A DNA stretch of 64,000 nucleotides, taken from the NCBI RefSeq assembly GCF_016599855.1, contig NZ_CP067041.1, positions 5,642,001 to 5,706,000 on the forward strand, given 5' to 3'. A program made the position numbers and the translations under genes. Of this stretch, positions 36,858 through 46,230 are shown piece by piece. This DNA is from Bradyrhizobium diazoefficiens (GTDB lineage: Bacteria > Pseudomonadota > Alphaproteobacteria > Rhizobiales > Xanthobacteraceae). Position 1 is the stretch's first letter, and the number at the start of each line of letters is the position of its first letter. The notes under the pieces are model-generated. The model worked only from the letters and a program-made list of their open reading frames with translations. It was not told the origin of the DNA and searched no databases.

Positions 36858-37652
36858 CTAGACCGCGACTTCCGCCTTGATGTGCGGATGCGGATCGTAG
36901 CCGACGAGCTCGAAATCCTCGAAGCGGAAAGAGAAGATGTCCTTCACGTCAGGATTGATCCGCATCACCGGCAGCGCACGCGGCGCACGGGTGAGCTGGA
37001 GCCGCGCCTGCGCCAGATGGTTGGAATACAGATGGGTGTCGCCGAACGAATGCACGAAGTCGCCGGGCTTCAGCCCGGTGACCTGCGCCACCATCATGGT
37101 GAGCAGCGCGTAGGAGGCGATGTTGAAGGGCACGCCGAGGAACACGTCGGCCGAGCGCTGATAGAGCTGGCACGACAGCTTGCCGTTCGCGACATAGAAT
37201 TGGAACAGGCAATGGCACGGCGGCAGCGCCATCTTGTCGACCTCGGCCGGATTCCAGGCCGAGACGATCAGGCGGCGCGAGTCCGGATTGCGCTTGATCA
37301 TGTCGACGACGTCAGCGATCTGGTCGATGCTGCGGCCGTCCGGCGCGGGCCAGGAGCGCCACTGATGACCATAAACAGGGCCGAGATCGCCGTTGGCGTC
37401 CGCCCACTCGTCCCAGATGGTGACGCCGTTATCGCGCAGATATTGGACGTTGGTGTCGCCCTTCAGGAACCACAACAGCTCATGCACGATCGCCTTCAGC
37501 GGCAGCCGCTTGGTGGTCAACATCGGGAAGCCGGCGGACAGATTGAAGCGCATCTGATGGCCGAACACCGACAGCGTGCCGGTGCCGGTCCGGTCGGTCT
37601 TCTCGGCGCCGTCTGAAAGAATCCGCTCGAGCAGGTCCTGATATTGGTGCAT
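36858..37652 (-). CDS. thyA: Thymidylate synthase
   Basis: 264 residues, the standard ThyA length, from ATG 37652. Methylates dUMP with methylene-tetrahydrofolate. The catalytic Cys146 lies in [23 protein letters not shown] (phosphate loop), SAWNPAEVD and [18 protein letters not shown] are conserved. First gene of thyA-GNAT-folA. Confidence 0.96.
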   Translation of the reverse strand: MHQYQDLLERILSDGAEKTDRTGTGTLSVFGHQMRFNLSAGFPMLTTKRLPLKAIVHELLWFLKGDTNVQYLRDNGVTIWDEWADANGDLGPVYGHQWRSWPAPDGRSIDQIADVVDMIKRNPDSRRLIVSAWNPAEVDKMALPPCHCLFQFYVANGKLSCQLYQRSADVFLGVPFNIASYALLTMMVAQVTGLKPGDFVHSFGDTHLYSNHLAQARLQLTRAPRALPVMRINPDVKDIFSFRFEDFELVGYDPHPHIKAEVAV

Positions 37653-37843
37653 GTGCCAATAAGCCTTTCGGAAGGCGGCGAAAGTAACGGCCGCCCCCGC
37701 GCTGCGACAGCGGCGATTCGCTGTCGGTACCAATTATACCCCGAAAAATGAGCATTCCCGGCTCAAACGACAAGGGACGGAACTTGCGTCCCGCCCCCAA
37801 TCTAACCTCTTGTTAATACCGGCCAAGTCGGCAGACGCCGGCA

Positions 37844-39358
37844 TCAGTTCTCGGATTCGGTGAACACCTCGTCGCGCTTGGACCGCAGCATTGGCAGCAG
37901 CGTGAGCACCAGCAGGAACGCGGCGATCGCAAGCAGCACGGCCGAGAGCGGACGCGTCAGGAACACGCTCCAGTCGCCGCGCGAGATCAAGAGCGCACGG
38001 CGCAGGTTCTCTTCCATCAGCGGTCCGAGCACCATGCCGAGCAGCAGCGGCGCCGGCTCGAAATCGTGCTTGATCAGCCAATAGCCGACCAGACCGAATA
38101 CACCTGCGAGGATGACGTCGACCGGCGCGTTGTTCACCGAGTAGATGCCGATCGCGCAGAAGATCACGATCGAGGGGAACATCAGCCGGTACGGCACGCG
38201 CAGCAGGCGGACCCAGATGCCGACCAGTGGCAGGTTAATGATGATCAGCATCAGATTGCCGATCCACATCGAGGCGATCATGCCCCAGACGAGGTCGGGC
38301 TGCTTCTGCATCACCTGCGGACCCGGCACGATACCGTGGATCGTCATCGCACCCACCATAAGCGCCATCACCGCGTTCGGCGGGATACCGAGCGTCAACA
38401 GCGGGATGAAAGAGGTCTGCGCGGCGGCGTTGTTGGCGCTCTCCGGCGCCGCCACGCCCTCGATGGCGCCGCGGCCGAACCGCTTCGGATCCTTGGCGAG
38501 CTTCTTCTCAAGCGTGTAGGCCGCGAACGACGCGATCACCGCGCCGCCGCCCGGCAAGATGCCGAGGATCGAGCCGAGCGCGGTGCCGCGCAGGATCGCA
38601 GGCGTCGAGTCGATCAGGTCCTTCCTGGTCGGCATCAAGCCGGTGATCTTCTGCTGCACGAGATCGCGGTTCATGTCGGCGCCGGCGTCGAGATTGCGGA
38701 TGATTTCGGCAAAGCCAAACACGCCCATCGCGACCGTCGCGAAGCCGAGACCGTCGGCAAGTTCCGGAATGTTGAAGGCCATGCGCGAGGCGCCGGTCTC
38801 GATGTCCGAGCCGACCATCGACAGCAACAGGCCGAACACAATCATCGCGATCGCTTTCAGCACCGAGCCTTTCGCCAGCACCACCGCAAAGATCAGGCCG
38901 AGGACCATTAGCGAAAAATATTCGGCCGGACCGAACGCCAGCGCGAGCTTGGTCAAGGGCGCGCCGAGTACGGCGATCAGCACGGTCGCGACGCAGCCGG
39001 CGAAGAACGAGCCGATCGCGGCGATCGCCAGCGCCGGGCCGGCGCGGCCCTGCTTTGCCATCTGGTGGCCATCGATGGCGGTGACGACCGATGTCGCTTC
39101 ACCGGGAATGTTGACCAGGATCGACGTGGTCGAGCCGCCATACTGGGCGCCGTAATAGATGCCGGCGAGCATGATCAGCGCGCCGACCGGCGGCAGTCCG
39201 AAGGTGATCGGCAGCAGCATCGCGACCGTTGCGATGGTGCCGATGCCCGGCAGCACGCCGACCAGCGTGCCGACGAGCGCGCCGATCAGGCACATCAGCA
39301 GGTTGATCGGAGAGAACGCGACGACAAAACCGTGAGCGAGGTTGGCAAAGAGGTCCAT
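37844..39358 (-). CDS. tctA: Tripartite tricarboxylate transporter large permease TctA
   Basis: 504 residues with about twelve membrane helices. The family signatures GALVGTLVGVLPGIG and the ILPGGGAVIASFAAYTLEKK block with APESANNAAAQTSFIPLLTLGIP are intact. It forms the transport pathway for a carboxylate in a secondary, receptor-dependent system. It follows tctB after 7 bases. No TctC receptor gene is adjacent. Confidence 0.92.
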   Translation of the reverse strand: MDLFANLAHGFVVAFSPINLLMCLIGALVGTLVGVLPGIGTIATVAMLLPITFGLPPVGALIMLAGIYYGAQYGGSTTSILVNIPGEATSVVTAIDGHQMAKQGRAGPALAIAAIGSFFAGCVATVLIAVLGAPLTKLALAFGPAEYFSLMVLGLIFAVVLAKGSVLKAIAMIVFGLLLSMVGSDIETGASRMAFNIPELADGLGFATVAMGVFGFAEIIRNLDAGADMNRDLVQQKITGLMPTRKDLIDSTPAILRGTALGSILGILPGGGAVIASFAAYTLEKKLAKDPKRFGRGAIEGVAAPESANNAAAQTSFIPLLTLGIPPNAVMALMVGAMTIHGIVPGPQVMQKQPDLVWGMIASMWIGNLMLIIINLPLVGIWVRLLRVPYRLMFPSIVIFCAIGIYSVNNAPVDVILAGVFGLVGYWLIKHDFEPAPLLLGMVLGPLMEENLRRALLISRGDWSVFLTRPLSAVLLAIAAFLLVLTLLPMLRSKRDEVFTESEN

Positions 39359-39365
39359 CAGACCC

Positions 39366-40127
39366 TCACTGAGCCAGGAAACGCGGGAGCATCGGCATCG
39401 GCAACCCGAGCACGTAAGGGAATAGAAGCGCGCAACCGAGCGTCAGGCAGGCGCCGACGATGATCGTTTCAATCCAGCGCGTCTCATGCGTACCCATCGC
39501 AGCAATCAGGAAGCTGACGAAGGCCGAAACCACGACGCCAAGCGGACGGATCGCGAGGGCGAAGAAGACAATCGCGGCCATCACGAACAGCGGCCCGCGC
39601 CAGGAATAATGGGCCATCGCCGGTCCGTCGGACAACAGTCCCGTCAATGCGATGCCCGCCCCGAGCCCGACGAGAAGCCCGCCAAACATCCGCGGCGCCG
39701 TGCCTGCGCCAAAGGAGAAGCCGCGCATCCCCTGCAAATCGCTGGAGGCCCACAGCGCGAACAAGGCGAGCGCCATCAGGACGATGCCGCCGACATAATC
39801 CTGTGCGGACCTGATTGTCATGAACAGCGTGAGGATCGCCACCGCGAACAGCGGATAGGAATACATCAGCGCCAGCAGCACGTCCGGCGACGCCTTCTTG
39901 ATGTCACCGCCGACTGCTCCGAACAATGCAGCGGGAGCGCCCGCCACCAGCGCTGTCGCATGTGCGGCCATGACCTGCAATGGACCGCGCCCGGCGCCCC
40001 AGCCAAAGATCGTCCCGATCGACCAGATGAGTTCGAAGATCTGCGGTGCGAGCGCCAGCAGACAGAAGCTGAGCGCCACCGAACTGTTTCTGGTGGCTGT
40101 CGCCGAGTGGCCCATTGTATCGGCCAT
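39366..40127 (-). CDS. tctB: Tripartite tricarboxylate transporter small subunit TctB-like
   Basis: 253 residues from ATG 40127 with GGAGGAG six bases upstream. The N-terminal 110 residues are an unusual hydrophobic extension. The C-terminal half (AQDYVGGIVLMALALFALWA onward) is the four-helix TctB domain, normally about 150 residues on its own. The extension includes LVAGAPAALFGAVGGD and looks like additional membrane segments. Works with TctA. Confidence 0.85.
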   Translation of the reverse strand: MADTMGHSATATRNSSVALSFCLLALAPQIFELIWSIGTIFGWGAGRGPLQVMAAHATALVAGAPAALFGAVGGDIKKASPDVLLALMYSYPLFAVAILTLFMTIRSAQDYVGGIVLMALALFALWASSDLQGMRGFSFGAGTAPRMFGGLLVGLGAGIALTGLLSDGPAMAHYSWRGPLFVMAAIVFFALAIRPLGVVVSAFVSFLIAAMGTHETRWIETIIVGACLTLGCALLFPYVLGLPMPMLPRFLAQ

Positions 40128-40220
40128 GCATGTCTCCTCCGCGACCCGTAAGTCGCGAGCACTGTTGTTCTAATCGGCTGGAAAAGATCCCCCGCCCAGA
40201 TTATTGCCTAGCGATTTTCA

Positions 40221-40640
40221 TCACACAATGCCAGCAAAACCCAACAGCCCGCCTGCGAGCAGAACCCACCGCGGATTGACGCGCGAGACTGAGGCGATCA
40301 CGGCAACCGTTGCAGTCAGAAGCAGCGCAGCAATGGTGCGATCGGTGGACTGGGCCAAAGGTGGAAATGAGCGCCCAGATCGGGCTCTCGCTGCTCATGC
40401 TGCTACTTTCCGTCGCAGCACGAAGGCCACGCTGATGCTCACCGGGATTGCGACCGGCAGCACCGCCTGGAGCGGCAACCGCGGCGCAGGACATCGACAT
40501 CGCCGAAACGGGCGTAGGTGATCGCGAGCACGATCATGATCAGTGTCGGCGGCAGCAACAGCCCGGTGAAAGCGGCAATGCCGCACAGCCGCGAGCCGAA
40601 CACCATCGACGGATTGACGCGGCGCGGCAAAGGCGGTCAG
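40221..40640 (-). pseudogene. Decayed chromate transporter (ChrA) remnant
   Basis: Two separated pieces on the minus strand match the C-terminal half of ChrA-type transporters. One is GIAAFTGLLLPPTLIMIVLA followed by ITYARFGDV (about 40475-40560). The other is an end piece LLLTATVAVIASVSRVNPRW then VLLAGGLLGFAGIV with a stop at 40221. The segment between them is out of frame and shortened, and the N-terminal half is gone. Chromate/sulfate-type export is the ancestral role. Nothing else is seen in 40128-40711. Confidence 0.65.
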
Positions 40641-40711
40641 GAACCTATCCAAAGGAACCACGGGATTGTCGCTCGAAACCCCTGTTTTTTGAAACCTTTG
40701 CCCCCTATATT

Positions 40712-41045
40712 GGAGGTGCCGGTTCGCCGGCTATGGAAATAAACGGTCGTCGCAATAAACCATTCGGACCCGGGGGCGGTACCCGGCGCCTCCACCAAAG
40801 CCCACCGATTGACGGGCTTCTGCCTGCAGAGAAGCGGGTTTTGGCGGGGGCGAAATAGGATCGACGAGGGCGTAAAGGGCGAACTTTTTCCCGGTATTGT
40901 TCCGCCGTTATCGGGCTACTGCAATAGTTGCCAACGACAACTTTGCTCCGGTTGCTCAGGCTGCGTAACGCAGTTTGAAAGACCATCTTAAAGTCCTAAC
41001 GGGTTAAGCTCCGTTAGGCGGGGTTCGGAGGCACCTGGCAACAGA
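40712..41045 (+). ncRNA. ssrA: Two-piece (circularly permuted) tmRNA
   Basis: The acceptor piece comes first (about 40712-40797), ending in CGCCTCC-ACCA. After a 48-base spacer, the coding piece starts at 40846 with GGGGGCGAAATAGGATCGAC. The seven bases GGGGGCG (40846-40852) pair with CGCCTCC (40787-40793) to rebuild the tRNA-like acceptor stem, the hallmark of alphaproteobacterial permuted tmRNA. AGGTGCC (40714-40720) pairs with GGCACCT (41030-41036) as the adjoining helix. The tag frame starts at 40930 (GCC) and encodes ANDNFAPVAQAA before TAA (40966-40968). It rescues stalled ribosomes and tags the products for proteolysis. Exact ends of both pieces are approximate. Confidence 0.93.
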
Positions 41046-41168
41046 AGCCTCCACTTACCTCTTATTTCCTTTCCGGCGGGGACTCCTGCTGACCCGTCAG
41101 GCGCGGTACTATTGCGGCTTGGCGAGTCGGGCCGGCAGGGCCCCTCCCTGGAATGCAACAGGACCACC

Positions 41169-41684
41169 ATGGCGACCGATCATATTCGATACGATGTGCT
41201 GGCCCGCGACGCGCTGCGCGGCGTGCTGCGCAAGGTGCTGACCGATGCCGCGACCCATGGCCTGCCGGGCGAGCATCATTTCTTCATCACCTTCGTATCG
41301 AAGGCCGAGGGTGTGAAGATCTCGCCGCGACTGTTGGCGCAATATCCGGAAGAGATGACGATCATCCTCCAGCACCAGTTCTGGGACCTGACCGTGCTCG
41401 AGGAACGGTTCGAGGTCGGCCTGTCCTTCGGCGGCATTCCCGAACGGCTGATCGTGCCGTTCAGCGCCATCAAAAGCTTCCTCGACCCGTCGGTGAAATT
41501 CGGCCTCCAGTTCGACACCTCCGATGTCGCCGAGGTGCCGGAGAATTTGCCGGCCCCCCCTGCCGCGTCTGCCGTTGCGGCGCCCACGACGGCCACTGAA
41601 ACGGCGGAGACCGCGGAAGAGCCGACCCCGCCGAACCAGGGCGGCGCCGAAGTCGTTAGGCTCGATCGTTTCCGCAAGAAATGA
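41169..41684 (+). CDS. sspB: SspB-family ClpXP adaptor
   Basis: 171 residues from ATG 41169. Alphaproteobacterial SspB binds the ssrA tag and the ClpX N-domain. The peptide-binding core is visible from LRKVLTDAATHGLPGEHHFF through FITFVSK to FWDLTVLEERFEVGLSFGG. A disordered Ala/Thr/Pro/Glu linker (about 130-160) leads to a C-terminal VVRLDRFRKK, which resembles the ClpX-binding tail of adaptors. It lies only about 125 bases downstream of the tmRNA whose tag it recognises, on the same strand. Confidence 0.9.
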   Translation: MATDHIRYDVLARDALRGVLRKVLTDAATHGLPGEHHFFITFVSKAEGVKISPRLLAQYPEEMTIILQHQFWDLTVLEERFEVGLSFGGIPERLIVPFSAIKSFLDPSVKFGLQFDTSDVAEVPENLPAPPAASAVAAPTTATETAETAEEPTPPNQGGAEVVRLDRFRKK

Positions 41685-41689
41685 TTCAG

Positions 41690-41720
41690 GTTGGCCGCGA
41701 GACCGTCGCGCCCGGCCAAC
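41690..41720 (+). terminator. Stem-loop after sspB
   Basis: Perfect 8-base arms GTTGGCCG and CGGCCAAC around a 15-base loop, 6 bases after the sspB stop, followed by TTCCCTATAT. Probably ends the sspB transcript. The T-tract is weak. Confidence 0.55.
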
Positions 41721-41784
41721 TTCCCTATATAGATGAGCACAGGAACAGGCTGCGCGGCGTTCGCGCGGCAGAATGGATGTGCTC

Positions 41785-43206
41785 ATGGCCAAAGCTGCCC
41801 GCGCGACCACCGCCCGCCCCGCGACCCGCATCGAGACCGACAGTTTTGGTCCCATCGAGGTCCCCTCCGATCGCTATTGGGGCGCGCAGACCGAACGCTC
41901 GCGCCAGAATTTTCGCATCGGCATCGATCGCATGCCGATCTCGCTCGTGCATGCACTCGGCATCGTCAAGCTTGCGGCCGCTCAGTCCAATCTCGAGCTG
42001 GGCCTGCTCGACCAGCGCCATGCCAATGCCATCATCCGCGCCGCGCGCGAGGTGGTCGAGGGCAAGCTCGACGATCATTTCCCGCTGGTGGTGTGGCAGA
42101 CCGGCTCTGGCACCCAGAGCAACATGAACCTCAACGAGGTGATCGCCAACCGCGCCAACGAGCTGCTCGGCGGTGAGCTCGGCGCCAAGAAGCCGGTGCA
42201 TCCCAACGACCACGTCAACATGAGTCAGTCATCGAACGATTCCTTTCCGACTGCGATGCACATCGCGGCGGCAAGCCGTATCACAGCCGATCTCGTCCCT
42301 GCGCTGACCGAGCTGCACCGCGCACTGCGCAAGAAGGAGAAGGAGTTTGCGAAGATCGTGAAGATCGGCCGCACCCACACCCAGGATGCGACGCCGCTGA
42401 CGCTAGGCCAGGAATTTTCAGGCTATGCCGCGCAGGTCGAAAGCGGCATCGCGCGGCTCAAGGTCGCGGTGAAGGATCTCTATCCCCTCGCACAGGGCGG
42501 CACCGCCGTTGGCACAGGCCTCAACTCCAAGCCGCGCTTCGCAAAGCTGTTCGCAAAGCACGTCGCCAAGATCACCAAACTGCCCTTCACCAGCGCCGCC
42601 AACAAATTCGAGGCGCTCGCCTCCAACGACGCCTATGTGCTGGCGCACGGTGCCATCAATTCCGTCGCGACAGGCCTTTTCAAGATCGCCAACGACATCC
42701 GCCTGCTCGGATCGGGTCCGCGTTCGGGCCTCGGCGAATTGATCCTGCCTGAGAACGAGCCGGGCTCGTCGATCATGCCGGGGAAGGTCAATCCGACGCA
42801 GTGCGAGGCGATGACCATGGTGTGCTGTCAGGTGTTCGGCAATCACACCACCATCACGATCGCCGGCAGCCAGGGCCATTTCGAGCTGAACGTCTACAAG
42901 CCTGTTCTCGCCTATAACATGCTGCACTCGATCCGCCTGCTAACCGATGCCGCGCGCTCCTTCACCGAGCATTGCGTCAGCGGCATCCGCGCCGACCAGA
43001 AGCACATCAAGGAGTTGATGGAGCGTTCGCTGATGCTGGTGACCGCGCTCGCGCCGAAGATCGGCTACGACAATGCCGCCAAGGTGGCCAAGACCGCGCA
43101 TGCCAACGGTACCACGCTGAAGGAAGAGGCGCTGCGGCTTGGCTTCGTCTCAGCCGATGAATTCGACCGTCTGGTGCAGCCGGAGAAGATGACGCGGCCT
43201 GGATGA
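41785..43206 (+). CDS. fumC: Class II fumarate hydratase
   Basis: 473 residues. Interconverts fumarate and malate in the TCA cycle. The lyase superfamily signature [13 protein letters not shown] is at 318-331, with [15 protein letters not shown] and [14 protein letters not shown] for the active site contributed by neighbouring subunits. ATG 41785 is preferred over 41773 because a GGATG stretch lies about five bases upstream and it gives a conventional N-terminus; both are possible. A stretch of 278 bases after the gene (43207-43484) shows nothing but a short TCCGT/ACGGA hairpin. Confidence 0.95.
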   Translation: MAKAARATTARPATRIETDSFGPIEVPSDRYWGAQTERSRQNFRIGIDRMPISLVHALGIVKLAAAQSNLELGLLDQRHANAIIRAAREVVEGKLDDHFPLVVWQTGSGTQSNMNLNEVIANRANELLGGELGAKKPVHPNDHVNMSQSSNDSFPTAMHIAAASRITADLVPALTELHRALRKKEKEFAKIVKIGRTHTQDATPLTLGQEFSGYAAQVESGIARLKVAVKDLYPLAQGGTAVGTGLNSKPRFAKLFAKHVAKITKLPFTSAANKFEALASNDAYVLAHGAINSVATGLFKIANDIRLLGSGPRSGLGELILPENEPGSSIMPGKVNPTQCEAMTMVCCQVFGNHTTITIAGSQGHFELNVYKPVLAYNMLHSIRLLTDAARSFTEHCVSGIRADQKHIKELMERSLMLVTALAPKIGYDNAAKVAKTAHANGTTLKEEALRLGFVSADEFDRLVQPEKMTRPG

Positions 43207-43484
43207 ATTCCGAATTCCGATAGTCATCCGTAATGATACGGAGCCCCAAAGCTCATAATTATAAGGCTTAAAGGACAGGATTTGATTACCGTCAATGTGG
43301 CGGCGGAGGCACATGCTAGGCAAAGCCTCCATGCCCTTGACGGGGCGAATTCATCGTTTGATGGCCCGTGACGCCGATTGACGAGGACGAGCGAATGACG
43401 ATCAAGTCTTGTGGGATGCAGCGCGGCACCCGGTTTCTGAATGTTTCATCCTGCCTGGAAAGGATAGGATGATGGAGACGCGGC

Positions 43485-43673
43485 ATGGGGAACGTCATCA
43501 ACCTGAATCGTTTCAGGAAGCGCGCCGAGCGGGAAGCCTCGGCGAAGCAGGCGAACGCCAACCGAACGAAATTCGGCCGCACGAAGGCCGAGCAATCGGC
43601 GGAGGAGAAGCAGGCGGACCAGGCGAAGGCGCATCTGGACCAGCATCGGATCGATCGCGAGGAGCAGCCATGA
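43485..43673 (+). CDS. DUF4169 family small protein
   Basis: 62 residues, strongly charged and helical. The N-terminus MGNVINLNRFRKRAER is the DUF4169 mark. Function unknown. The stop overlaps the next start (ATGA), and the pair follows fumC in the same orientation. Confidence 0.85.
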   Translation: MGNVINLNRFRKRAEREASAKQANANRTKFGRTKAEQSAEEKQADQAKAHLDQHRIDREEQP

Positions 43674-43924
43674 AGTCGCCCGTCGTGAAGCGTTCGATCG
43701 TGGTCGCCGGCCACAAGACCAGCGTCAGCCTGGAAGAGGCGTTCTGGAATGGCATGAAGGAGATCTCGAGCCTGCGCAACATGACGCTATCCGAGCTCGT
43801 CGGCGAGATCGACAGCGCCCGCCAGCAGGGCAATCTGTCCTCGGCGATCCGCCTGTTCGTGCTCGATTACTTCAAGACCCGCGCCATGGCGGCCATCCAG
43901 TCTGAAAAGGCCCCCGCCCAGTAG
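43670..43924 (+). CDS. Ribbon-helix-helix domain protein
   Basis: 84 residues. The pattern RSIVVAGHKTSVSLEEAFW (beta strand and helix A) followed by NMTLSELVGEIDSAR (helix B) matches the RHH_4 group of small, probably DNA-binding proteins. Coupled by ATGA overlap to the DUF4169 gene. The regulatory target is unknown; the conserved neighbourhood with fumC suggests a housekeeping role. Confidence 0.85.
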   Translation: MKSPVVKRSIVVAGHKTSVSLEEAFWNGMKEISSLRNMTLSELVGEIDSARQQGNLSSAIRLFVLDYFKTRAMAAIQSEKAPAQ

Positions 43925-43955
43925 TGGCGAGGCGCGCTGCCCACGGCTTCGTGAT

Positions 43956-43984
43956 CTGCACTTTAAAATCCCTCTAAGGTGCAG
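43956..43984 (+). promoter_or_regulatory. Possible iron-control element upstream of feoA
   Basis: An imperfect inverted repeat with arms CTGCAC (43956-43961) and GTGCAG (43979-43984) holds TTTAAAATCCCTCTAAG (43962-43978). This matches the rhizobial Irr/ICE consensus TTTAGAA-N3-TTCTAAA at 11 of 14 fixed positions by hand alignment. Its place about 55 bases before feoA suits iron control by Irr. Not proof of binding. Confidence 0.45.
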
Positions 43985-44037
43985 TTTCGGCGGGCGAGCG
44001 CGCTTGACCTCCATGCCCTGCGTTGAAAATACAGGAC

Positions 44038-44313
44038 ATGACCGAAACCCGTGATACGCGCCGCGAGATGCCGCTGGGCCTGGCCCAGCGCGGCTATACC
44101 GGCGTCATTCAGCACCTGTCCGCCAGCGACGCGGGCTCGGCCCTCTCCGACATCGAACTCGAGAGCCGGCTGATCGAGCTCGGCTTCGTCGAGGGCGCCC
44201 GGGTCGAGGTCCTGCACGAGGGGCTGGTCGGGCGCGACCCGATTGCCGTGCGGGTCGACAACATCACAATCGCAGTGCGCCGCCGCGAGGCCATGGCCAT
44301 CATCGTCGCCTAG
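44038..44313 (+). CDS. feoA: Ferrous iron transport protein A
   Basis: 91 residues. SH3-like FeoA domain: LESRLIELGFVEGARVEVLHEG, then RDPIAVRVDNITIAVRRREA. It interacts with FeoB in ferrous iron uptake. ATG 44038 chosen; a TTG at 44023 would add five residues. It ends 25 bases before feoB. Confidence 0.9.
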   Translation: MTETRDTRREMPLGLAQRGYTGVIQHLSASDAGSALSDIELESRLIELGFVEGARVEVLHEGLVGRDPIAVRVDNITIAVRRREAMAIIVA

Positions 44314-44338
44314 AGATCGCGACCGGATATTTGATTCC

Positions 44339-46210
44339 ATGGAATTACCCCTGCTGCATCTCGCCCTGGTCGGCACGCCAAACAGCGGCAAGACCTCGCT
44401 GTTCAACGCGCTGACCGGCAGCCGGCAGAAGGTCGCGAACTATCCCGGCGTCACCGTCGAGCGCAAGGAAGGTTTTTTCGTCACCCCCCAGGGCCGCCAG
44501 GTCTCGGTGGTCGACCTGCCCGGCACTTATTCGCTGCGCGGGCGCAGCCCGGACGAGGAGATCACCCGCGACTTCGTGCTCGGCAAGGCCACCGGCGAGA
44601 CCGTTCCCGACCTCGTGCTGTGCGTTGCCGATTCCACCAATCTGCGCCTGACCATCCGCCTGCTGCTGGAGCTGAAGCGCACCGGACGGCCGATGATCCT
44701 CGTGCTCAACATGTTCGATATCGCGAGCCGCCGCGGCATTTCGGTCGACGTCGAACGGCTCGCCAAGGAGCTTGGCGTGCCCGTGGTCACCTCGATCGCA
44801 GTGCGCAAGGGCGGCACGGCCGATTTGTTGAACCTGACCGACGAGATCTCGGCCAAGCTCGCTGCCGAGCCGCAGGAGAACAAGTGGCGCGCGCTCAGCG
44901 TCAGTGAATTGCGCGCCGCCCAGCGCGAGGCCGACCGCATCATCGCCGACTGCGTCAGCCTGCCTGCTAGCCCCGACACCTGGACCGCGCGGATCGATGC
45001 GATCGTGCTGCACCCCGTCGGCGGCCTGATCGTGCTGGCGGCCATCCTGTTCGTGATGTTCCAGGCAGTGTTCGCCTGGGCACAGCCGCTGATGGATTTG
45101 CTCAAGTCCGGCTTTGACGCACTCGGCGGACTGGTGCAGGCCAGCCTCCCCGACGGCCTGTTGCAGAGCTTCCTGCAGAACGGCGTGATCGCCGGCGTCG
45201 GCAGCGTCATCGTGTTCCTGCCGCAGATCGTCCTCATCTTCCTCTTCATCCTGCTGCTGGAAGATTTCGGCTACATGGCGCGCGCCGCGTTCCTGATGGA
45301 CCGCATCATGGGCGGCGCGGGACTGCACGGCCGCGCGTTCATTCCGCTGCTGTCGAGCTTTGCCTGCGCTATTCCCGGCATTATGGCGACGCGCGTGATC
45401 GACAACAAGCGCGACCGGCTGACCACGATCCTGATCGCGCCGCTGATGACCTGCTCGGCGCGCATTCCCGTCTACACGCTGATCATCTCGGCCTTCATTC
45501 CGGCGAGGGACGTCTGGGGCTTCATCAACCTGCAAGGCCTCGTGATGTTCGGCCTCTACGCCGCCGGCATCGCCAGCGCGCTTGCGGTCTCGTTCCTGAT
45601 CAAATTCTTCATGCTGCGCGACTATGCGCCGGCGCCGTTCATGCTCGAGCTGCCGGACTACAAGATGCCCAGGTTGAAATCGATCGCGATCGGCATCTAC
45701 ACCCGCGCAAAAATGTTCCTGCAACGCGCCGGCACCACGATCTTCTCGATGATGGTGCTGATCTGGTTTTTGGCCTCATTCCCGCAGCCGCCCGCGGGCG
45801 CGACCGAGCCCGCCATCGACTTCAGCCTTGCTGCCATCATCGGCAAGACGATCGAACCGCTGCTTCATCCCGTCGGCTTCAACTGGCAGATCGCGGTTGC
45901 GCTGATCCCGGGCATGGCGGCGCGCGAGGTCGCGGTCGCGGCGCTCGGCACCGTCTATGCGATCGAAGGCGGCAAGGAAGCGGCCGAGCAGATCGGTCAG
46001 GTGCTGGCGACGAAATGGTCGCTTGCAACCGCGCTGTCGATGCTCGCTTGGTACATCTTCGCCCCGCAATGCGCCTCGACTCTCGCCGTGATCCGCCGCG
46101 AGACCGGAAGCTGGGGCTGGATGGCGGCGACGTTCGGCTACATGCTGGTACTGGCTTATGCGGCGAGCCTGTTGACGTACAATGTCGCGGTCGCGCTCGG
46201 GGCCGGGTAG
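44339..46210 (+). CDS. feoB: Ferrous iron transport GTPase FeoB
   Basis: 623 residues. The N-terminal G domain has G1 VGTPNSGKTS (11-20), G2 YPGVTVERKEG, G3 DLPGTYSL and G4 LNMFD (N-x-x-D). A helical GDI-like region leads to a polytopic membrane part with two Gate domains (AFLMDRIMGGAGLHGRAFIP, CAIPGIMATRVIDNKRDR). Imports Fe(II) across the inner membrane. No feoC gene follows. Somewhat shorter than the typical 700-770 residues because the linker and C-terminus are compact. Confidence 0.95.
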   Translation: MELPLLHLALVGTPNSGKTSLFNALTGSRQKVANYPGVTVERKEGFFVTPQGRQVSVVDLPGTYSLRGRSPDEEITRDFVLGKATGETVPDLVLCVADSTNLRLTIRLLLELKRTGRPMILVLNMFDIASRRGISVDVERLAKELGVPVVTSIAVRKGGTADLLNLTDEISAKLAAEPQENKWRALSVSELRAAQREADRIIADCVSLPASPDTWTARIDAIVLHPVGGLIVLAAILFVMFQAVFAWAQPLMDLLKSGFDALGGLVQASLPDGLLQSFLQNGVIAGVGSVIVFLPQIVLIFLFILLLEDFGYMARAAFLMDRIMGGAGLHGRAFIPLLSSFACAIPGIMATRVIDNKRDRLTTILIAPLMTCSARIPVYTLIISAFIPARDVWGFINLQGLVMFGLYAAGIASALAVSFLIKFFMLRDYAPAPFMLELPDYKMPRLKSIAIGIYTRAKMFLQRAGTTIFSMMVLIWFLASFPQPPAGATEPAIDFSLAAIIGKTIEPLLHPVGFNWQIAVALIPGMAAREVAVAALGTVYAIEGGKEAAEQIGQVLATKWSLATALSMLAWYIFAPQCASTLAVIRRETGSWGWMAATFGYMLVLAYAASLLTYNVAVALGAG

Positions 46211-46230
46211 CCTCACTCAAAACCAAAACT

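Noticed and set aside
37780..37798. GGGACG/CGTCCC hairpin between the thyA and tctA genes
   Set aside because: Six-base stem without a convincing T-tract in either direction, and on the 5' side of tctA's own stop only by position; not called.
40809..40991. 60-codon frame inside the tmRNA
   Set aside because: Lies over the spacer and coding piece of the tmRNA; the only real coding there is the 12-residue tag.
44345..45724. 459-codon minus-strand frame opposite feoB
   Set aside because: Shadow of feoB; the plus strand shows all G-domain motifs.
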